DNA from: Mycolicibacterium sp. TUM20985
GTDB taxonomy: Bacteria > Actinomycetota > Actinomycetes > Mycobacteriales > Mycobacteriaceae
NCBI RefSeq assembly: GCF_030295745.1
Contig: NZ_AP027291.1
Span: 3,720,001-3,784,000 of the forward strand
DNA: 64,000 nt
Direction: 5' to 3'
Both the position numbers and the translations under genes were made by a program. The notes beneath the pieces were generated by a model. It searched no databases. It was not told where the DNA came from and saw nothing but the letters and a program-made list of their open reading frames with translations. How positions within the stretch are numbered: position 1 is the first letter of the stretch; every line of letters begins with the position of its first letter. Positions 17,147-26,705 of this stretch are shown piece by piece.

Positions 17147-18238
17147 TTAGCCCTCGGCGGCGAGTTGACCGCAGGCTGCCGCGATCTCGCGACCGCGGGT
17201 GTCGCGCACCGTGCAGGACACCCCGCGCTCGCGGACCCGCTTGACGAACTCGCGCTCGGCCGGTTTGGGACTTGCGTCCCACTTGCTCCCCGGTGTCGGG
17301 TTCAATGGGATGACGTTGACGTGCACCAGCGGCCCCAGTGCGCCATGCAACTTCTTGCCGAGGAGGTCCGCCCGCCAGGGTTGGTCGTTCACGTCGCGGA
17401 TCAGCGCGTACTCGATCGACACGCGACGCCCGGTCACGTCCGCGTAATACCGTGCGGCGTCGAGGGCTTCGCCCACGTTCCACCTGTTGTTGACCGGCAC
17501 CAGCGTGTCGCGCAACTCGTCGTCGGGGGCGTGCAGTGACAACGCCAGCGTGACGCCGAGGCGTTCGTCGGCGAGCTTGCGGATCGCGGGCGCCAACCCG
17601 ACCGTCGAGACCGTGACCGACCGCGCCGAAATACCGAACCCGTCGGGCGGGGGTGCGATGATCCGCTTCACCGAAGCGAGGACCCGGTTGTAGTTGGCCA
17701 ACGGCTCGCCCATGCCCATGAAGACGATGTTCGACAGCCGGCCGTCATGCTCGTCGCGCATGGCGGCCGACGCCGCCCGTACCTGCTCGAGAATCTCGGC
17801 GGTGGAGAGGTTCCTGGTGAGGCCGCCCTGCCCGGTGGCGCAGAACGGGCATGCCATCCCGCAGCCCGCCTGTGACGAGATGCACACCGTGTTGCGCTGC
17901 GGGTACCGCATCAGCACCGACTCGAAGGTGGTGCCGTCGACCGCCCGCCACAACGTCTTTCGCGTCTCGGCGCCATCACACTCGATCGACCGCACGACGT
18001 TCAGCAGGTCCGGGAACAACGTGTCCGCGACGCGTTCGCGCATGGCCGCCGGCAGATCGGTCATGGCGCGCGGGTCGGCGATCAGCCTGCCGAAGTACTG
18101 ATTCGCCAACTGCTTCCCGCGAAATGCGGGCAAGCCCAGCTCGGCGACCGCGGCGGCGCGGGCGTCGTCATCGAGGTCGGCGAAGTGCCGCGGCGGCGTG
18201 CCGCGGCGCGGGGCCTCGAAGACCAGGGGAAGTTTCAT
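17147..18238 (-). CDS. rlmN: 23S rRNA (adenine(2503)-C(2))-methyltransferase RlmN
   Basis: About 363 residues of a radical-SAM methyltransferase that methylates C2 of A2503 in 23S rRNA and A37 of some tRNAs. The 4Fe-4S motif is CGMACPFC (C-x3-C-x2-C), and the mechanistic cysteine lies near SCTVRDTRGREI at the C-terminus. ATG at 18238 (MKLPLVFEAPRRG) matches mycobacterial RlmN N-termini. A longer frame to 18307 has no support. It starts the conserved rlmN-cdsA-frr-pyrH order. Confidence 0.95.
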   Translation of the reverse strand: MKLPLVFEAPRRGTPPRHFADLDDDARAAAVAELGLPAFRGKQLANQYFGRLIADPRAMTDLPAAMRERVADTLFPDLLNVVRSIECDGAETRKTLWRAVDGTTFESVLMRYPQRNTVCISSQAGCGMACPFCATGQGGLTRNLSTAEILEQVRAASAAMRDEHDGRLSNIVFMGMGEPLANYNRVLASVKRIIAPPPDGFGISARSVTVSTVGLAPAIRKLADERLGVTLALSLHAPDDELRDTLVPVNNRWNVGEALDAARYYADVTGRRVSIEYALIRDVNDQPWRADLLGKKLHGALGPLVHVNVIPLNPTPGSKWDASPKPAEREFVKRVRERGVSCTVRDTRGREIAAACGQLAAEG

Positions 18239-18299
18239 GATGTCGCTCAAAGGTACTCCGATCGGTGAGAACGCCAGCCGCTCGACGACCGGCGGGCTC

Positions 18300-19178
18300 T
18301 CAGGCAAGAAGCGTCAGGACGACCCACGTCGCGACGGCCGAGGGCAGCACCGAGTCGAGACGGTCCATCAGACCTCCGTGTCCTGGCAACAAGGTGCCCA
18401 TGTCCTTGATTCCCAGATCGCGCTTCACCTGAGATTCGATGAGATCGCCGAGCGTGCCGGTCACGACGAGCATCAGCCCCAGTGGGAGACCCACCCAGGC
18501 GGGCTTGTCGAGCAGGAAGACCACGGCGAACACCGAGGCGGCCGTGCCGAAGATCAGCGAGCCCGCGAACCCCTCCCAAGACTTCTTCGGGCTGATCGCC
18601 GGCACCATCGGGTGCTTGCCGAACAGCACGCCTGCGGCATAGCCACCGATGTCGGAGAAGACGACGCCCAGCATCAGACACAGCACCCGCCAGCGTCCGT
18701 CCTCGGGATAGACCAGCAGCACCCCGAAGGCGCCAAACAGCGGGATCCAGGCCGTCAGGAAGATGGTCGCCGTGACGTCGCGCAGGTAGTTCACCGGCGG
18801 GTCCTTGAGCCCACCCGAGAGCAGGCGCCAGATCATGCACACGACGACAGTCGCGCCGAACGCGCCAAGGGCGCCCGTAGGCCCGAAGGGCCATGTCAAC
18901 CAGACGATGGCCTGACCACCGAGAAGCAGCGGGATGATCGGGATCGCGTATCCGGCGGTCCGCAGTCGCCGGACCACCTCGTGGGTGGCCACGGCCATGG
19001 CGACCGCGACGACCGGCACCCAGCCCAACGGCGCGAACACCAGGATGGCGATGACGCCGAACCCGAGGAACGCCCCGACCCCGATCGCGGCGGGCAGGTT
19101 GCGCCCGGCCCGGCCCGCCTTCTTCGTGGGCTCGGACGAGTCGGCTCCACCGACGGGAGCCGTATCGGTGTCTGCCAC
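18300..19178 (-). CDS. cdsA: Phosphatidate cytidylyltransferase CdsA
   Basis: A 292-residue integral membrane enzyme with about eight predicted transmembrane segments. The CdsA signature is in the C-terminal half (SDIGGYAAGVLFGKHPMVPAISPKKSWEG split around residue 190). It makes CDP-diacylglycerol from phosphatidic acid and CTP, the precursor of phosphatidylinositol, cardiolipin and phosphatidylethanolamine. The first 30 residues are a soluble, polar tail. It lies 61 bases from rlmN and 33 from frr. Confidence 0.94.
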   Translation of the reverse strand: MADTDTAPVGGADSSEPTKKAGRAGRNLPAAIGVGAFLGFGVIAILVFAPLGWVPVVAVAMAVATHEVVRRLRTAGYAIPIIPLLLGGQAIVWLTWPFGPTGALGAFGATVVVCMIWRLLSGGLKDPPVNYLRDVTATIFLTAWIPLFGAFGVLLVYPEDGRWRVLCLMLGVVFSDIGGYAAGVLFGKHPMVPAISPKKSWEGFAGSLIFGTAASVFAVVFLLDKPAWVGLPLGLMLVVTGTLGDLIESQVKRDLGIKDMGTLLPGHGGLMDRLDSVLPSAVATWVVLTLLA

Positions 19179-19211
19179 CGTGCTGTTGCTGAAGGTCTGG
19201 TCTCCGGTGAC

Positions 19212-19769
19212 CTAGACCTCCAGCAGCTCGCCTTCTTTGTGCTTCACCAGGTCATCGATCTGGCCGGTGTAGGTCTGGGTGCTCTTGTCCAGGTCCTTCT
19301 CGGCACGGCCCACCTCGTCTTCGCCTGCCTCGCCGTCCTTCTTGATGCGCTCGAGCTCCTCCATCGCCTTGCGACGGATGTTGCGCACCGTGACCTTGGC
19401 GTCCTCACCCTTTGACTTGGCCTGCTTGACGAGGTCGCGGCGGCGCTCCTCGGTCAGCTGGGGAATCGAGATGCGGATGACGTTGCCGTCGTTGCCGGGG
19501 TTGACCCCGAGATCCGAATTGCGGATGGCGTCCTCGATGGCGCGCAGCTGGTTGGCCTCGTAGGGCTTGATGACGACGAGCCGGGCCTCTGGCACGTTGA
19601 TGCTGGAGAGCTGGGTGATGGGCGTCGGAGAGCCGTAGTACTCGACCTTCACCCGATTGAACATGCCGGGGTTGGCGCGGCCGGTGCGAATGGACGACAG
19701 GTCGTCGCGGGCCACCGACACCGCCTTCTCCATCTTCTCCTCGGCATCGAAGAGGGTTTCGTCGATCAC
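19212..19769 (-). CDS. frr: Ribosome recycling factor
   Basis: 185 residues, the standard length, starting MIDETLFDAEEKMEKAV with the typical SSIRTGRANPGMFNRVKVEYYG and ending in the long coiled-coil helix. With EF-G it splits post-termination ribosomes. ATG at 19769, 45 bases after pyrH in the same direction, as in other actinobacteria. Confidence 0.97.
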   Translation of the reverse strand: MIDETLFDAEEKMEKAVSVARDDLSSIRTGRANPGMFNRVKVEYYGSPTPITQLSSINVPEARLVVIKPYEANQLRAIEDAIRNSDLGVNPGNDGNVIRISIPQLTEERRRDLVKQAKSKGEDAKVTVRNIRRKAMEELERIKKDGEAGEDEVGRAEKDLDKSTQTYTGQIDDLVKHKEGELLEV

Positions 19770-19814
19770 GTGTTTCTTCTCCCGTCCGCAAGCGCTCGCC
19801 CGGTCGTCCGCCGC

Positions 19815-20546
19815 CTAGGTGGTGACCAGTGTGCCAATCCTCTCACCTGCCACCGCGCGCGCGATATTTCCGTCGGTGAGCAGGTTGAACACGAGGATGG
19901 GCATGCGGTTGTCCATGCAGAGGCTGAACGCGGTGGCGTCGGCGACCTGAAGGCCACGGTCGATGACCTCGCGATGGGTGATGGTCTTGAGGAGCTCGGC
20001 ATCCGGGTTCTTCCGCGGGTCGTCGGTGAAGACGCCGTCGACCGCCTTGGCCATCAAGACCACGTCGGCGCCGATCTCGAGCGCGCGTTGCGCGGCCGTG
20101 GTGTCGGTCGAGAAGTAGGGCAGGCCCATGCCTGCGCCGAAGATGACGACGCGCCCCTTCTCCAGATGCCGACGGGCGCGACCTGGGATGTAGGGCTCGG
20201 CGACCTGGCCCATCGTGATGGCGGTCTGCACGCGGGTGTCGATGCCTTCCTTCTCCAGGAAGTCTTGTAGCGCAAGGCTGTTCATGACGGTGCCGAGCAT
20301 GCCCATGTAATCCGACCGGCTGCGCTCCATACCGCGCTGCTGTAGCTGCGCCCCTCGGAAGAAATTGCCTCCGCCGATGACCACGGCGACCTGCACACCG
20401 CCGCGGACGACCTCGGCGATCTGCCGGGCGACGAGAGCCACCACGTCGGGATCAAGACCGACGTGGCCACCGCCGAACATCTCCCCGCCCAGTTTCAGCA
20501 GCACACGGGAGTAACCCGACTGGCCGGCGAGGACCGATTCCGCCAT
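19815..20546 (-). CDS. pyrH: Uridylate kinase (UMP kinase)
   Basis: 243 residues of the amino-acid-kinase fold. The start SRVLLKLGGEMFGG is the phosphate-binding loop, and GGGNFFRG and FGAGMGLPYFSTDTTAAQRALE form the UMP and effector sites. It phosphorylates UMP to UDP and is hexameric, with GTP activation and UTP inhibition in this family. Upstream gap of 84 bases to the methyltransferase gene, where no clear hairpin is seen. Confidence 0.96.
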   Translation of the reverse strand: MAESVLAGQSGYSRVLLKLGGEMFGGGHVGLDPDVVALVARQIAEVVRGGVQVAVVIGGGNFFRGAQLQQRGMERSRSDYMGMLGTVMNSLALQDFLEKEGIDTRVQTAITMGQVAEPYIPGRARRHLEKGRVVIFGAGMGLPYFSTDTTAAQRALEIGADVVLMAKAVDGVFTDDPRKNPDAELLKTITHREVIDRGLQVADATAFSLCMDNRMPILVFNLLTDGNIARAVAGERIGTLVTT

Positions 20547-20630
20547 CCTGACTCCTTCGGCTCCGCGACGACGCCCCCAATCCTGCCAAACGGCTGGACC
20601 GTGGGCGCCGACGGGTAGCGCCGACGCGCG

Positions 20631-21314
20631 TCAGGCCAGGTGCGCGGACAGCAACCAGGCACCCATCGACATCCGACCGTTGGCCTCCTCCCGGATGCCG
20701 GAACCGGCGAAGTCCTCGAGATGGGCGCCGGGGACGAAGTTTCCGTGGATGCGGGCCGGCCGTACGTCGTCGATGACCCAGTACGCCGACACCACGTCGC
20801 GGAGCTCCTGCTCGGTGACCGCGTTGACGGGGCCCACGGCGGGCATGGAGGTGCTGTCGAAGACCAGCACGAAGTACGACGCCCCCGGTGCGGCCGCCCG
20901 CACGATGGAACGTTGGTAGCCCTCGCGGAGCTCGACCGGCATCGAGTGGAAGAGCGTGGAGTCGACGATGGTGCCGAAGCGGCCGTCATACCCGGTGAAG
21001 TCGCTGATGTCGGCGACGTCGAAGGTGGCGTTGGTCAGACCTCGCCGAGCGGCCTCCTCGCGAGCCAGTGCGATCGCAGTGGCGGACTGATCGAGGCCGA
21101 CGGTGGTGAAGCCCCGTTCGGCGAGCGCGAGCGCCGTCGCAGCCTCGCCGCAGCCGGCGTCCAGAACGTCGCCGTGGATCTTGCCCGCCGCGATCACTGC
21201 GGCGATGTCCGGCTGCGGTTCGCCGATGCTCCAGGGCGGCTTGGCGCCAAGGCCGATCTGCTCGGCCTCCCCGCGGTAGGCGGAATCGAACATGTCATCG
21301 GTGAGACGAGTCAT
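20631..21314 (-). CDS. Class I SAM-dependent methyltransferase
   Basis: 227 residues. Motif I is VLDAGCGEAAT (about residues 50-60), followed by the acidic loop GLDQSA and the VDSTLFHSMP motif IV/post-I region. ATG at 21314 is divergent from a MarR gene with only 46 bases between, holding palindromes. It resembles small-molecule methyltransferases that act on quinones or xenobiotics, though the substrate cannot be read. In M. tuberculosis the MarR protein Rv2887 represses a methyltransferase gene located elsewhere (Rv0560c), which inactivates an antibacterial compound. This adjacent pair may be an equivalent arrangement. Confidence 0.85.
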   Translation of the reverse strand: MTRLTDDMFDSAYRGEAEQIGLGAKPPWSIGEPQPDIAAVIAAGKIHGDVLDAGCGEAATALALAERGFTTVGLDQSATAIALAREEAARRGLTNATFDVADISDFTGYDGRFGTIVDSTLFHSMPVELREGYQRSIVRAAAPGASYFVLVFDSTSMPAVGPVNAVTEQELRDVVSAYWVIDDVRPARIHGNFVPGAHLEDFAGSGIREEANGRMSMGAWLLSAHLA

Positions 21315-21325
21315 ACGTACCTGTT

Positions 21326-21359
21326 TATCAATCTAGTTGATATGTGTCAAGATCCTTGA
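21326..21359. promoter_or_regulatory. MarR/methyltransferase operator region
   Basis: The 46-base divergent gap has TATCAA (21326-21331) and TTGATA (21337-21342) around a five-base spacer, then TCAAG (21347-21351) and CTTGA (21355-21359) around ATC. Both are dyads of a size bound by MarR dimers. The gap is AT-rich against a GC-rich background. Confidence 0.6.
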
Positions 21360-21360
21360 C

Positions 21361-21777
21361 ATGAGCGATGCCGGGGACGACCCGCTGGGTTACCTCCTCC
21401 ACCGATTGGCCACGTCGTTGCGCACCGAAGTGACGTCATCGGTCCTCGAGCCACTGGGAATCTCGTTCCCGCAGTACATCTGCATGCGCTTCCTGGCGAA
21501 GTCACCCGGCCTGTCCAACGCCGACCTGGCCCGTGAGGTCAGCGTCTCGCCGCAGGCGATGAACATGGTGGTACGCGGGCTGCAGGACCGTGGTCTGGTG
21601 ACCCGGCCGGCCTCGGTGGCCTCCGGCCGCTCGCTGCCGGCCGAGCTCACCAGGGACGGCGTCGGCCTGCTGGCCCGTACCGACGCCGGGGTGCACGACG
21701 CAGAGACGAAGGTGCTGGCACCACTCAGCCCAGAGCAGCGAGCGGTCTTCAAGACACTGCTCGCCACCCTGGGCTGA
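21361..21777 (+). CDS. MarR-family regulator
   Basis: About 138 residues. The winged helix is formed by SNADLAREVSVSPQAMNMVVRGLQDRGLVTRP (about residues 47-80) plus the RSLPAELTRDG wing. ATG at 21361 is preferred. TTG at 21337 falls inside the operator palindrome. It occupies the position of Rv2887 between pyrH and amiC. It probably represses itself and the divergent methyltransferase gene through the palindromes between them. Confidence 0.88.
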   Translation: MSDAGDDPLGYLLHRLATSLRTEVTSSVLEPLGISFPQYICMRFLAKSPGLSNADLAREVSVSPQAMNMVVRGLQDRGLVTRPASVASGRSLPAELTRDGVGLLARTDAGVHDAETKVLAPLSPEQRAVFKTLLATLG

Positions 21778-21792
21778 GGGCACTACCCCGAG

Positions 21793-23808
21793 TTAGGACT
21801 CCATGGCCCGTTCAGCGACGGGCAATCCCGCGTGGTGGGCGCCATGGCACGCCTTCGGCGGCGTCGGCGGAATGTCCAGCGCCGGGTTGCCGTCGAAGAA
21901 ACCAATCGGCTTCAGATGGAATCCCGTGTAGGCACACGGCATCACCGGCCAGTCCTCCGGCCGAACCACGTGATGTGCACCGAGGGTGTACCAGAGCACC
22001 ACGTCGGTGTCCTCCAGCGGCGCATCGTCCGCGACGAACTCCGGCAGCCCCTGTGCTTCCGCCGACTGGTACATGTAGTCGCCCGCGGCGTACAACTCCG
22101 ACTTGTCGTACTTGGTGACCCACAGGTTGTGCTGGACGAACCGCGCGCGGTCGTAGATGTAGGAACCCTCCTGCACCATCACCGGCACGATGTCCTTGGG
22201 GACCAACTTGTACGCCGTCGGGCTCCCCAGCTCGTTGATCTTCGACGGGTTGGCGACCTTCCAGTACCGGCCCGTCTTCCAATCCCAATCGCGAGCGCCC
22301 TCGCCCTCGGACGCCACCAGGGTGTCCTGGGTGATCCAGGCATTGTTGTGCGGGTTCAGCTCGGGATCGGGCTCCGGGATCGAATCCACCTCGTACACAC
22401 TGTTTCCCGGCCCGTCGACGCTCATGTCGAGCCGGAAGTTGAAGAAGTGCTGATGGTTCGGGCCGTAGACGCCCGGGGCGACCAACTTGCCCCAACGCGG
22501 GACCTCACCCTCGGCGATCGAACCGGTGGTGAGCACGCCGGACAGCTTGACCTCGACCTCGATCGAGGCGTCGTTGTAGAAGTACCAGAAGAATCCGTAC
22601 TCGTAGTTGCCCACCGTGCAGATCATCGAGACGACGAGCCGACGCGACCGCCGGACCTCGACCTCACCGGTACGGAAGTCCGTGTGCTTCCAGGAGATTC
22701 CGTAGTCCTCCTCGTGCATGCAGATGGCGTTGGGAATCGTCACCGGGTTGCCGTCGGAATCGTTGACCGTGCCGTCGAAGTAGTGGATCTCGCCGAGGCA
22801 GTCGCAACCGAGTGTCAACGGGTTGGCCGAGAAGCCCATCCCGACCTCGCCCATGTCGAAGACGTTCTTGTTCCAGTGCGTTGGCGACGTGTCGCCGTAG
22901 GGCACCACCATCTCCGACAGCGACCCTCGGTAGAGGATCGGTCGCGTCTCGCCGCGGTCGGCGTAGGTCACCTCGTGCAACGTGATTCCCTCGCGCGGAT
23001 TGAAGCCGATGCGCATGGACCACTTCTGCCACGTCACGTGCCACCCATCGACGGTGAAGCTGGGCCCTTCGGGCTGGGTGATCTCGATGGGCTTGACGTC
23101 GGAGCGGAACTCGGTGAAGGCCGGGCGGTTGTTCGGATCGAACATGAACTTCGGGTCGTAGTTGCCCGCCGTCGGCGGCATCGGCACCACACCGTGGTCC
23201 TCGATGTCGATGATCTCCATGTTGTCGAGGTCGAAGGTGACGATTAGACCCTCGACCGGTCGCGCGTAGCCGTGCTCGGACGGCGCCGCGCGCATGAAGG
23301 TCAGCGGGCGGCAGATCAACGGCGAGTTGTCGTAGTGGTCGCCTTGGCCGTAGTAGCCAGCCGGCCACGGATCGATCATCGCCAGATCGAAGTCGGTGAT
23401 GCCACGCTTGCGCATCGCCTCCTGCCACCGCGGATCCTCCCGAACCTTCTCCTCCACCCCGGTCATGTGCTCGACCAGGTAGGACGGGAATTTGCCGGGA
23501 ACCGCCTTCCACGAGTCGATCATGCTGGCGCCGAGATCGACCACCGCCTCATAGATCATCTTCGCGGCGGCGTCGTACATCGTGGCGAACGCGCAGCGGG
23601 GCACGTCGACCCCGGCGAACGTCAACTCGGCGGTCTTCGCCGGCTCCGCCAACTGGATCATCACGAACTTCAACGTCGGCGAGGCATATTCGGACGCCAT
23701 GACGATGGCGGCCGCGGCCTGGATCTCCTCACCCGACAGTGGGTCCAGCGGATAGTTGGTCTTGTCCTCGGTAGCGTCCGCGCGAAGCGTGGTGCTGTCC
23801 AGGGTCAT
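21793..23808 (-). CDS. Primary-amine oxidase (copper/topaquinone)
   Basis: 671 residues, the family's normal size. The self-processing motif is NYEYGF, with Tyr402 as topaquinone precursor. The copper ligands are HQHFF (His-x-His) and a histidine near ACHGAHH or GFHLKP in the C-terminal part. No signal peptide is seen, so it is probably cytoplasmic. It oxidises primary amines to aldehydes, ammonia and hydrogen peroxide. Last gene of the 27.87 to 21.79 kb run, 31 bases after an APC permease that may import the amine. Confidence 0.93.
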   Translation of the reverse strand: MTLDSTTLRADATEDKTNYPLDPLSGEEIQAAAAIVMASEYASPTLKFVMIQLAEPAKTAELTFAGVDVPRCAFATMYDAAAKMIYEAVVDLGASMIDSWKAVPGKFPSYLVEHMTGVEEKVREDPRWQEAMRKRGITDFDLAMIDPWPAGYYGQGDHYDNSPLICRPLTFMRAAPSEHGYARPVEGLIVTFDLDNMEIIDIEDHGVVPMPPTAGNYDPKFMFDPNNRPAFTEFRSDVKPIEITQPEGPSFTVDGWHVTWQKWSMRIGFNPREGITLHEVTYADRGETRPILYRGSLSEMVVPYGDTSPTHWNKNVFDMGEVGMGFSANPLTLGCDCLGEIHYFDGTVNDSDGNPVTIPNAICMHEEDYGISWKHTDFRTGEVEVRRSRRLVVSMICTVGNYEYGFFWYFYNDASIEVEVKLSGVLTTGSIAEGEVPRWGKLVAPGVYGPNHQHFFNFRLDMSVDGPGNSVYEVDSIPEPDPELNPHNNAWITQDTLVASEGEGARDWDWKTGRYWKVANPSKINELGSPTAYKLVPKDIVPVMVQEGSYIYDRARFVQHNLWVTKYDKSELYAAGDYMYQSAEAQGLPEFVADDAPLEDTDVVLWYTLGAHHVVRPEDWPVMPCAYTGFHLKPIGFFDGNPALDIPPTPPKACHGAHHAGLPVAERAMES

Positions 23809-23839
23809 TGGATTTCGACTCCCTCTTGGTTCGTGAACA

Positions 23840-25342
23840 TCATTCTGTGGTTTCAGACTTCTTGAGATCGAAGACAGCCAGGTGAGCCAGCGAGTCCTCT
23901 TGGCTGGTCTTGTGCGCGGACCGGCGGCCGAAGACGTAGACGATCAGACCTAGGGCGAACATGCCCAGGCTGATACTGCCGACCCACGTCATCCAGGTGG
24001 CCTGCGGAACGTCGATCCACGGCGTGACGAACGAGTAGTAGATACCCCCGACGGTTCCGACCGAACCGATGACGACCACGATCCACACCCCGACCATGCC
24101 GCCCGGGATGCGCCAAAACTTCTCGCTCACATACCGATCGGCGTACTTCTTGCGGGCCACGACCACCGGGATCAGGAAGAAGAACCCGGACAGCAGCCAG
24201 ACCGTGCTCAGCCCGCCCTGCAGGTAGATGGTCACGTTGGCCATGCTGCTCTGGGAGTACAGGCCCACCGGGATGAGCGACGAGATGACACCCTGGATGA
24301 GGATGGCAGACACCGGGTTCCGGGTACGCGGGTTCAGGTGGGTGAAGATCCGCGGCAGGTGACGTTCCAGGCCGGAGACGAAGATCAACCTCGAGTAGGC
24401 CACCTGGTAGGTCATCAGCGCCACGATGATGATGCCCGCCAGCACGACGGCGCAGATCTCCATCAACCCGGGGAAGCCGGCGACGTCCAGCATGCCGATG
24501 ACACCGGTCACCGGGTCTATCTCGTCGCTGGGTAGAGCCATCATCGTGCCGACCGTGGTCAGCAGGTAGATGACCACCAATGCCGTTGAGCCCCAGAGGA
24601 TCATCTTCGGTCCGCTCTTGCGCACCGACAGGAACTCCGCACCCATGTTGTACGGGGTCTCGACGCCGAGCAGGTACAGCAGGACGGTGCCGTACAGGAA
24701 GCCCGCGACCGCGAAGTTCGGAATCGTCGCCTCCGCCCAGCTGAACGGAGTGGCCGAGCCGTTCTCGACGGCGAAGAGCAGTCCGCAGATGAAGATCGTC
24801 AGCGTCAGGACGCCGTACACCACGAACACGACGTTCATGATCTTCTGGCTGGCCGAGAGTTTCGCCAACGCCAGCCCGACCACCACCCACAGGATCACCA
24901 ACTGCAGGATGATGCTGGTGGTCAGTCCCAATTCGGTGTGGAACGCCAACAGCAGGAACTGAAGTACCACCGCGGGAGAGGACGCGGCGTTGAGGATAAC
25001 CGGCACCCAGGAGAGGTAGCCGCCGATGAAACCCCAGGTTTCGCCCATCGTTCGCGTCGCCCAGATGTAGACACCACCCTGGCCGGGCCACAGGTTGCCC
25101 AGCTCTACGATGGCCATGCCGGCCGGCACCAGGAAGGTGAGGATGCCGAGCACCCACATCGGGATCGCCGTCCACCCGCCGGTAGCCATCACCGACGATC
25201 CGGTGATCCAGCAGATGATGAAGACGTAGGCAGCCGTAAGCCCGAAGGTCTTCATCACCTTGGGCAGAATCTGCTCCGGCACGAGCTCCGTCGTCATCAA
25301 GGCGTCGCGGTCGGACGGCCGCGCTTCCATCTCTTGTGTCAT
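23840..25342 (-). CDS. APC-family amino acid/amine permease
   Basis: About 500 residues with twelve hydrophobic segments, the first at about residue 35 and the usual APC glycine-rich start in segment one (CWITGSSVMATGG). ATG at 25342 has AGAGAGAA upstream. A start at 25372 is less likely. APC permeases import amino acids or amines by proton symport. The amine oxidase gene just downstream suggests an amine substrate. The ABC ATPase gene is 40 bases upstream. Confidence 0.88.
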   Translation of the reverse strand: MTQEMEARPSDRDALMTTELVPEQILPKVMKTFGLTAAYVFIICWITGSSVMATGGWTAIPMWVLGILTFLVPAGMAIVELGNLWPGQGGVYIWATRTMGETWGFIGGYLSWVPVILNAASSPAVVLQFLLLAFHTELGLTTSIILQLVILWVVVGLALAKLSASQKIMNVVFVVYGVLTLTIFICGLLFAVENGSATPFSWAEATIPNFAVAGFLYGTVLLYLLGVETPYNMGAEFLSVRKSGPKMILWGSTALVVIYLLTTVGTMMALPSDEIDPVTGVIGMLDVAGFPGLMEICAVVLAGIIIVALMTYQVAYSRLIFVSGLERHLPRIFTHLNPRTRNPVSAILIQGVISSLIPVGLYSQSSMANVTIYLQGGLSTVWLLSGFFFLIPVVVARKKYADRYVSEKFWRIPGGMVGVWIVVVIGSVGTVGGIYYSFVTPWIDVPQATWMTWVGSISLGMFALGLIVYVFGRRSAHKTSQEDSLAHLAVFDLKKSETTE

Positions 25343-25382
25343 TGTTTCTCTCTTGATCGGATTGGATCCCAAGGGAACCGGG

Positions 25383-26135
25383 TCAGTTGACGATCTGTCC
25401 GTCTCTCATCCGGACGACGCGACTCGCCTCTTCGGCGACGATCGGGTCGTGGGTACTGGCGACAACGGTGACGCCCATGGTCGAACACAGGTCGCGCAGC
25501 ATGCGCACGACCGTCTCCCCCGTCTTGTGGTCCAGGTTGGCCGTCGGCTCGTCGGCGAGGACGAGCGTCGGGTTGCTGATCAGCGATCGCGCGATAGCGG
25601 TGCGCTGCTGTTCACCGCCGGACATCTTGGTGGGCTGATGGTGCAGACGGTGACTGAGACCGACTAGCTCGAGTAGCTCGAGTGCTCTCTTGCGCAACGC
25701 CTTTCGATCGTAGGGCTCGAACATCAAGGGCAGCTCGACGTTCTCGACCGCGGACAGGAACGGAATCAGGTTGTAACTCTGGAAGATGAAACCGATGGTG
25801 TCGTGACGCAGCGCGGCGAACTGACTTTCGGTGAGTGCCCCGGTGTCCTTGCCCGCCACCGTCACCGAACCCTTCGTCGGCCGGTCCAGCCCGCCGATGA
25901 TGTTGAGCAGGGTGGACTTTCCGCTACCGCTCGGACCCATCAGGCAGACGAACTCGCCAGGCATGACCGTCAGGTCCGCCGCGACGAGCGCCTTGACGAC
26001 TTCGTCGCCGAGCTTGTGCAGCTTCCAGACGTCGGAGACCTCGATGACCGGCGACGCCGTCGCACCGGGGGTCGACACCGGTGCTTCGACATCGGCGACG
26101 TCCATGGATTCGTCGTTTTCGTTGATGACCGTCAT
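25383..26135 (-). CDS. ABC transporter ATP-binding protein (MacB/LolD type)
   Basis: 250 residues. The Walker A motif is GPSGSGKST (about residues 71-79), the Q-loop is FQSYNLIPFLSAVEN, the signature MSGGEQQRTAIARSL and the Walker B LVLADEPTANLD. The DHKTGETVVRMLRD tail is typical of the MacB/LolD group, which works with FtsX-type permeases. The N-terminal 35 residues are an unusual polar extension. Three bases downstream of one permease half. Confidence 0.92.
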   Translation of the reverse strand: MTVINENDESMDVADVEAPVSTPGATASPVIEVSDVWKLHKLGDEVVKALVAADLTVMPGEFVCLMGPSGSGKSTLLNIIGGLDRPTKGSVTVAGKDTGALTESQFAALRHDTIGFIFQSYNLIPFLSAVENVELPLMFEPYDRKALRKRALELLELVGLSHRLHHQPTKMSGGEQQRTAIARSLISNPTLVLADEPTANLDHKTGETVVRMLRDLCSTMGVTVVASTHDPIVAEEASRVVRMRDGQIVN

Positions 26136-26138
26136 GAA

Positions 26139-26705
26139 TTAGCCTCCCGCGGAGAGCGAATGAATCGGTGGCCGCGACGCTGCGGTCCAGGTGGGCAAGA
26201 TACTGGTCGCCAACGCAGCGACGATGCTGACGACGATCGCGATGCCGGCGCCGAGCACGAGACCGCCGACGGCGACCCCGGTGGGTACGAAACCCGTTGC
26301 CCCGAGTCCGAGTGCGACGACCGCGGCGAGCGCCGCGCCGACGATGGCTCCGACCACGGCGGAGATCACCGGCTCGACGAGCAGTGCCGCCACCACCGGC
26401 ACTCGCGGCACTCCGTTGGCGCCGAGCACCCCGAGTTCCTTGGTGCGATGAGCGACCGTTCGGGTGGTTGCGACGGCAACCTCCACGACACCGACCAGCA
26501 GGACGGTCACCGCGATCAGGATCACGGCGCGGCCGATCTCGTCGGCGTGGCCGAGGGACGCCGACTGCGCCCGGATGCCGTCCTGCATGCCGAACACCAG
26601 CACCACCAGGAACGCGCCCGTCGCGGTGGTCACCACGGGGAGCAACATCTCACCGATGCGTCTACGCGCGGCGAGCCAACCGTAGGCCAGACCCTTGCTC
26701 AACAT
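26139..26705 (-). CDS. FtsX-type ABC permease, short subunit
   Basis: 188 residues with three or four hydrophobic segments, no large extracytoplasmic loop, and the helix pair GRAVILIAVTVLLVGVVEVA and the RTKELGVLGANGVPR coupling loop of FtsX domains. ATG at 26705 shares one base with the upstream permease stop (TGATG). It pairs with the longer subunit and the ATPase to form an FtsX/MacB-type complex. Confidence 0.83.
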   Translation of the reverse strand: MLSKGLAYGWLAARRRIGEMLLPVVTTATGAFLVVLVFGMQDGIRAQSASLGHADEIGRAVILIAVTVLLVGVVEVAVATTRTVAHRTKELGVLGANGVPRVPVVAALLVEPVISAVVGAIVGAALAAVVALGLGATGFVPTGVAVGGLVLGAGIAIVVSIVAALATSILPTWTAASRPPIHSLSAGG

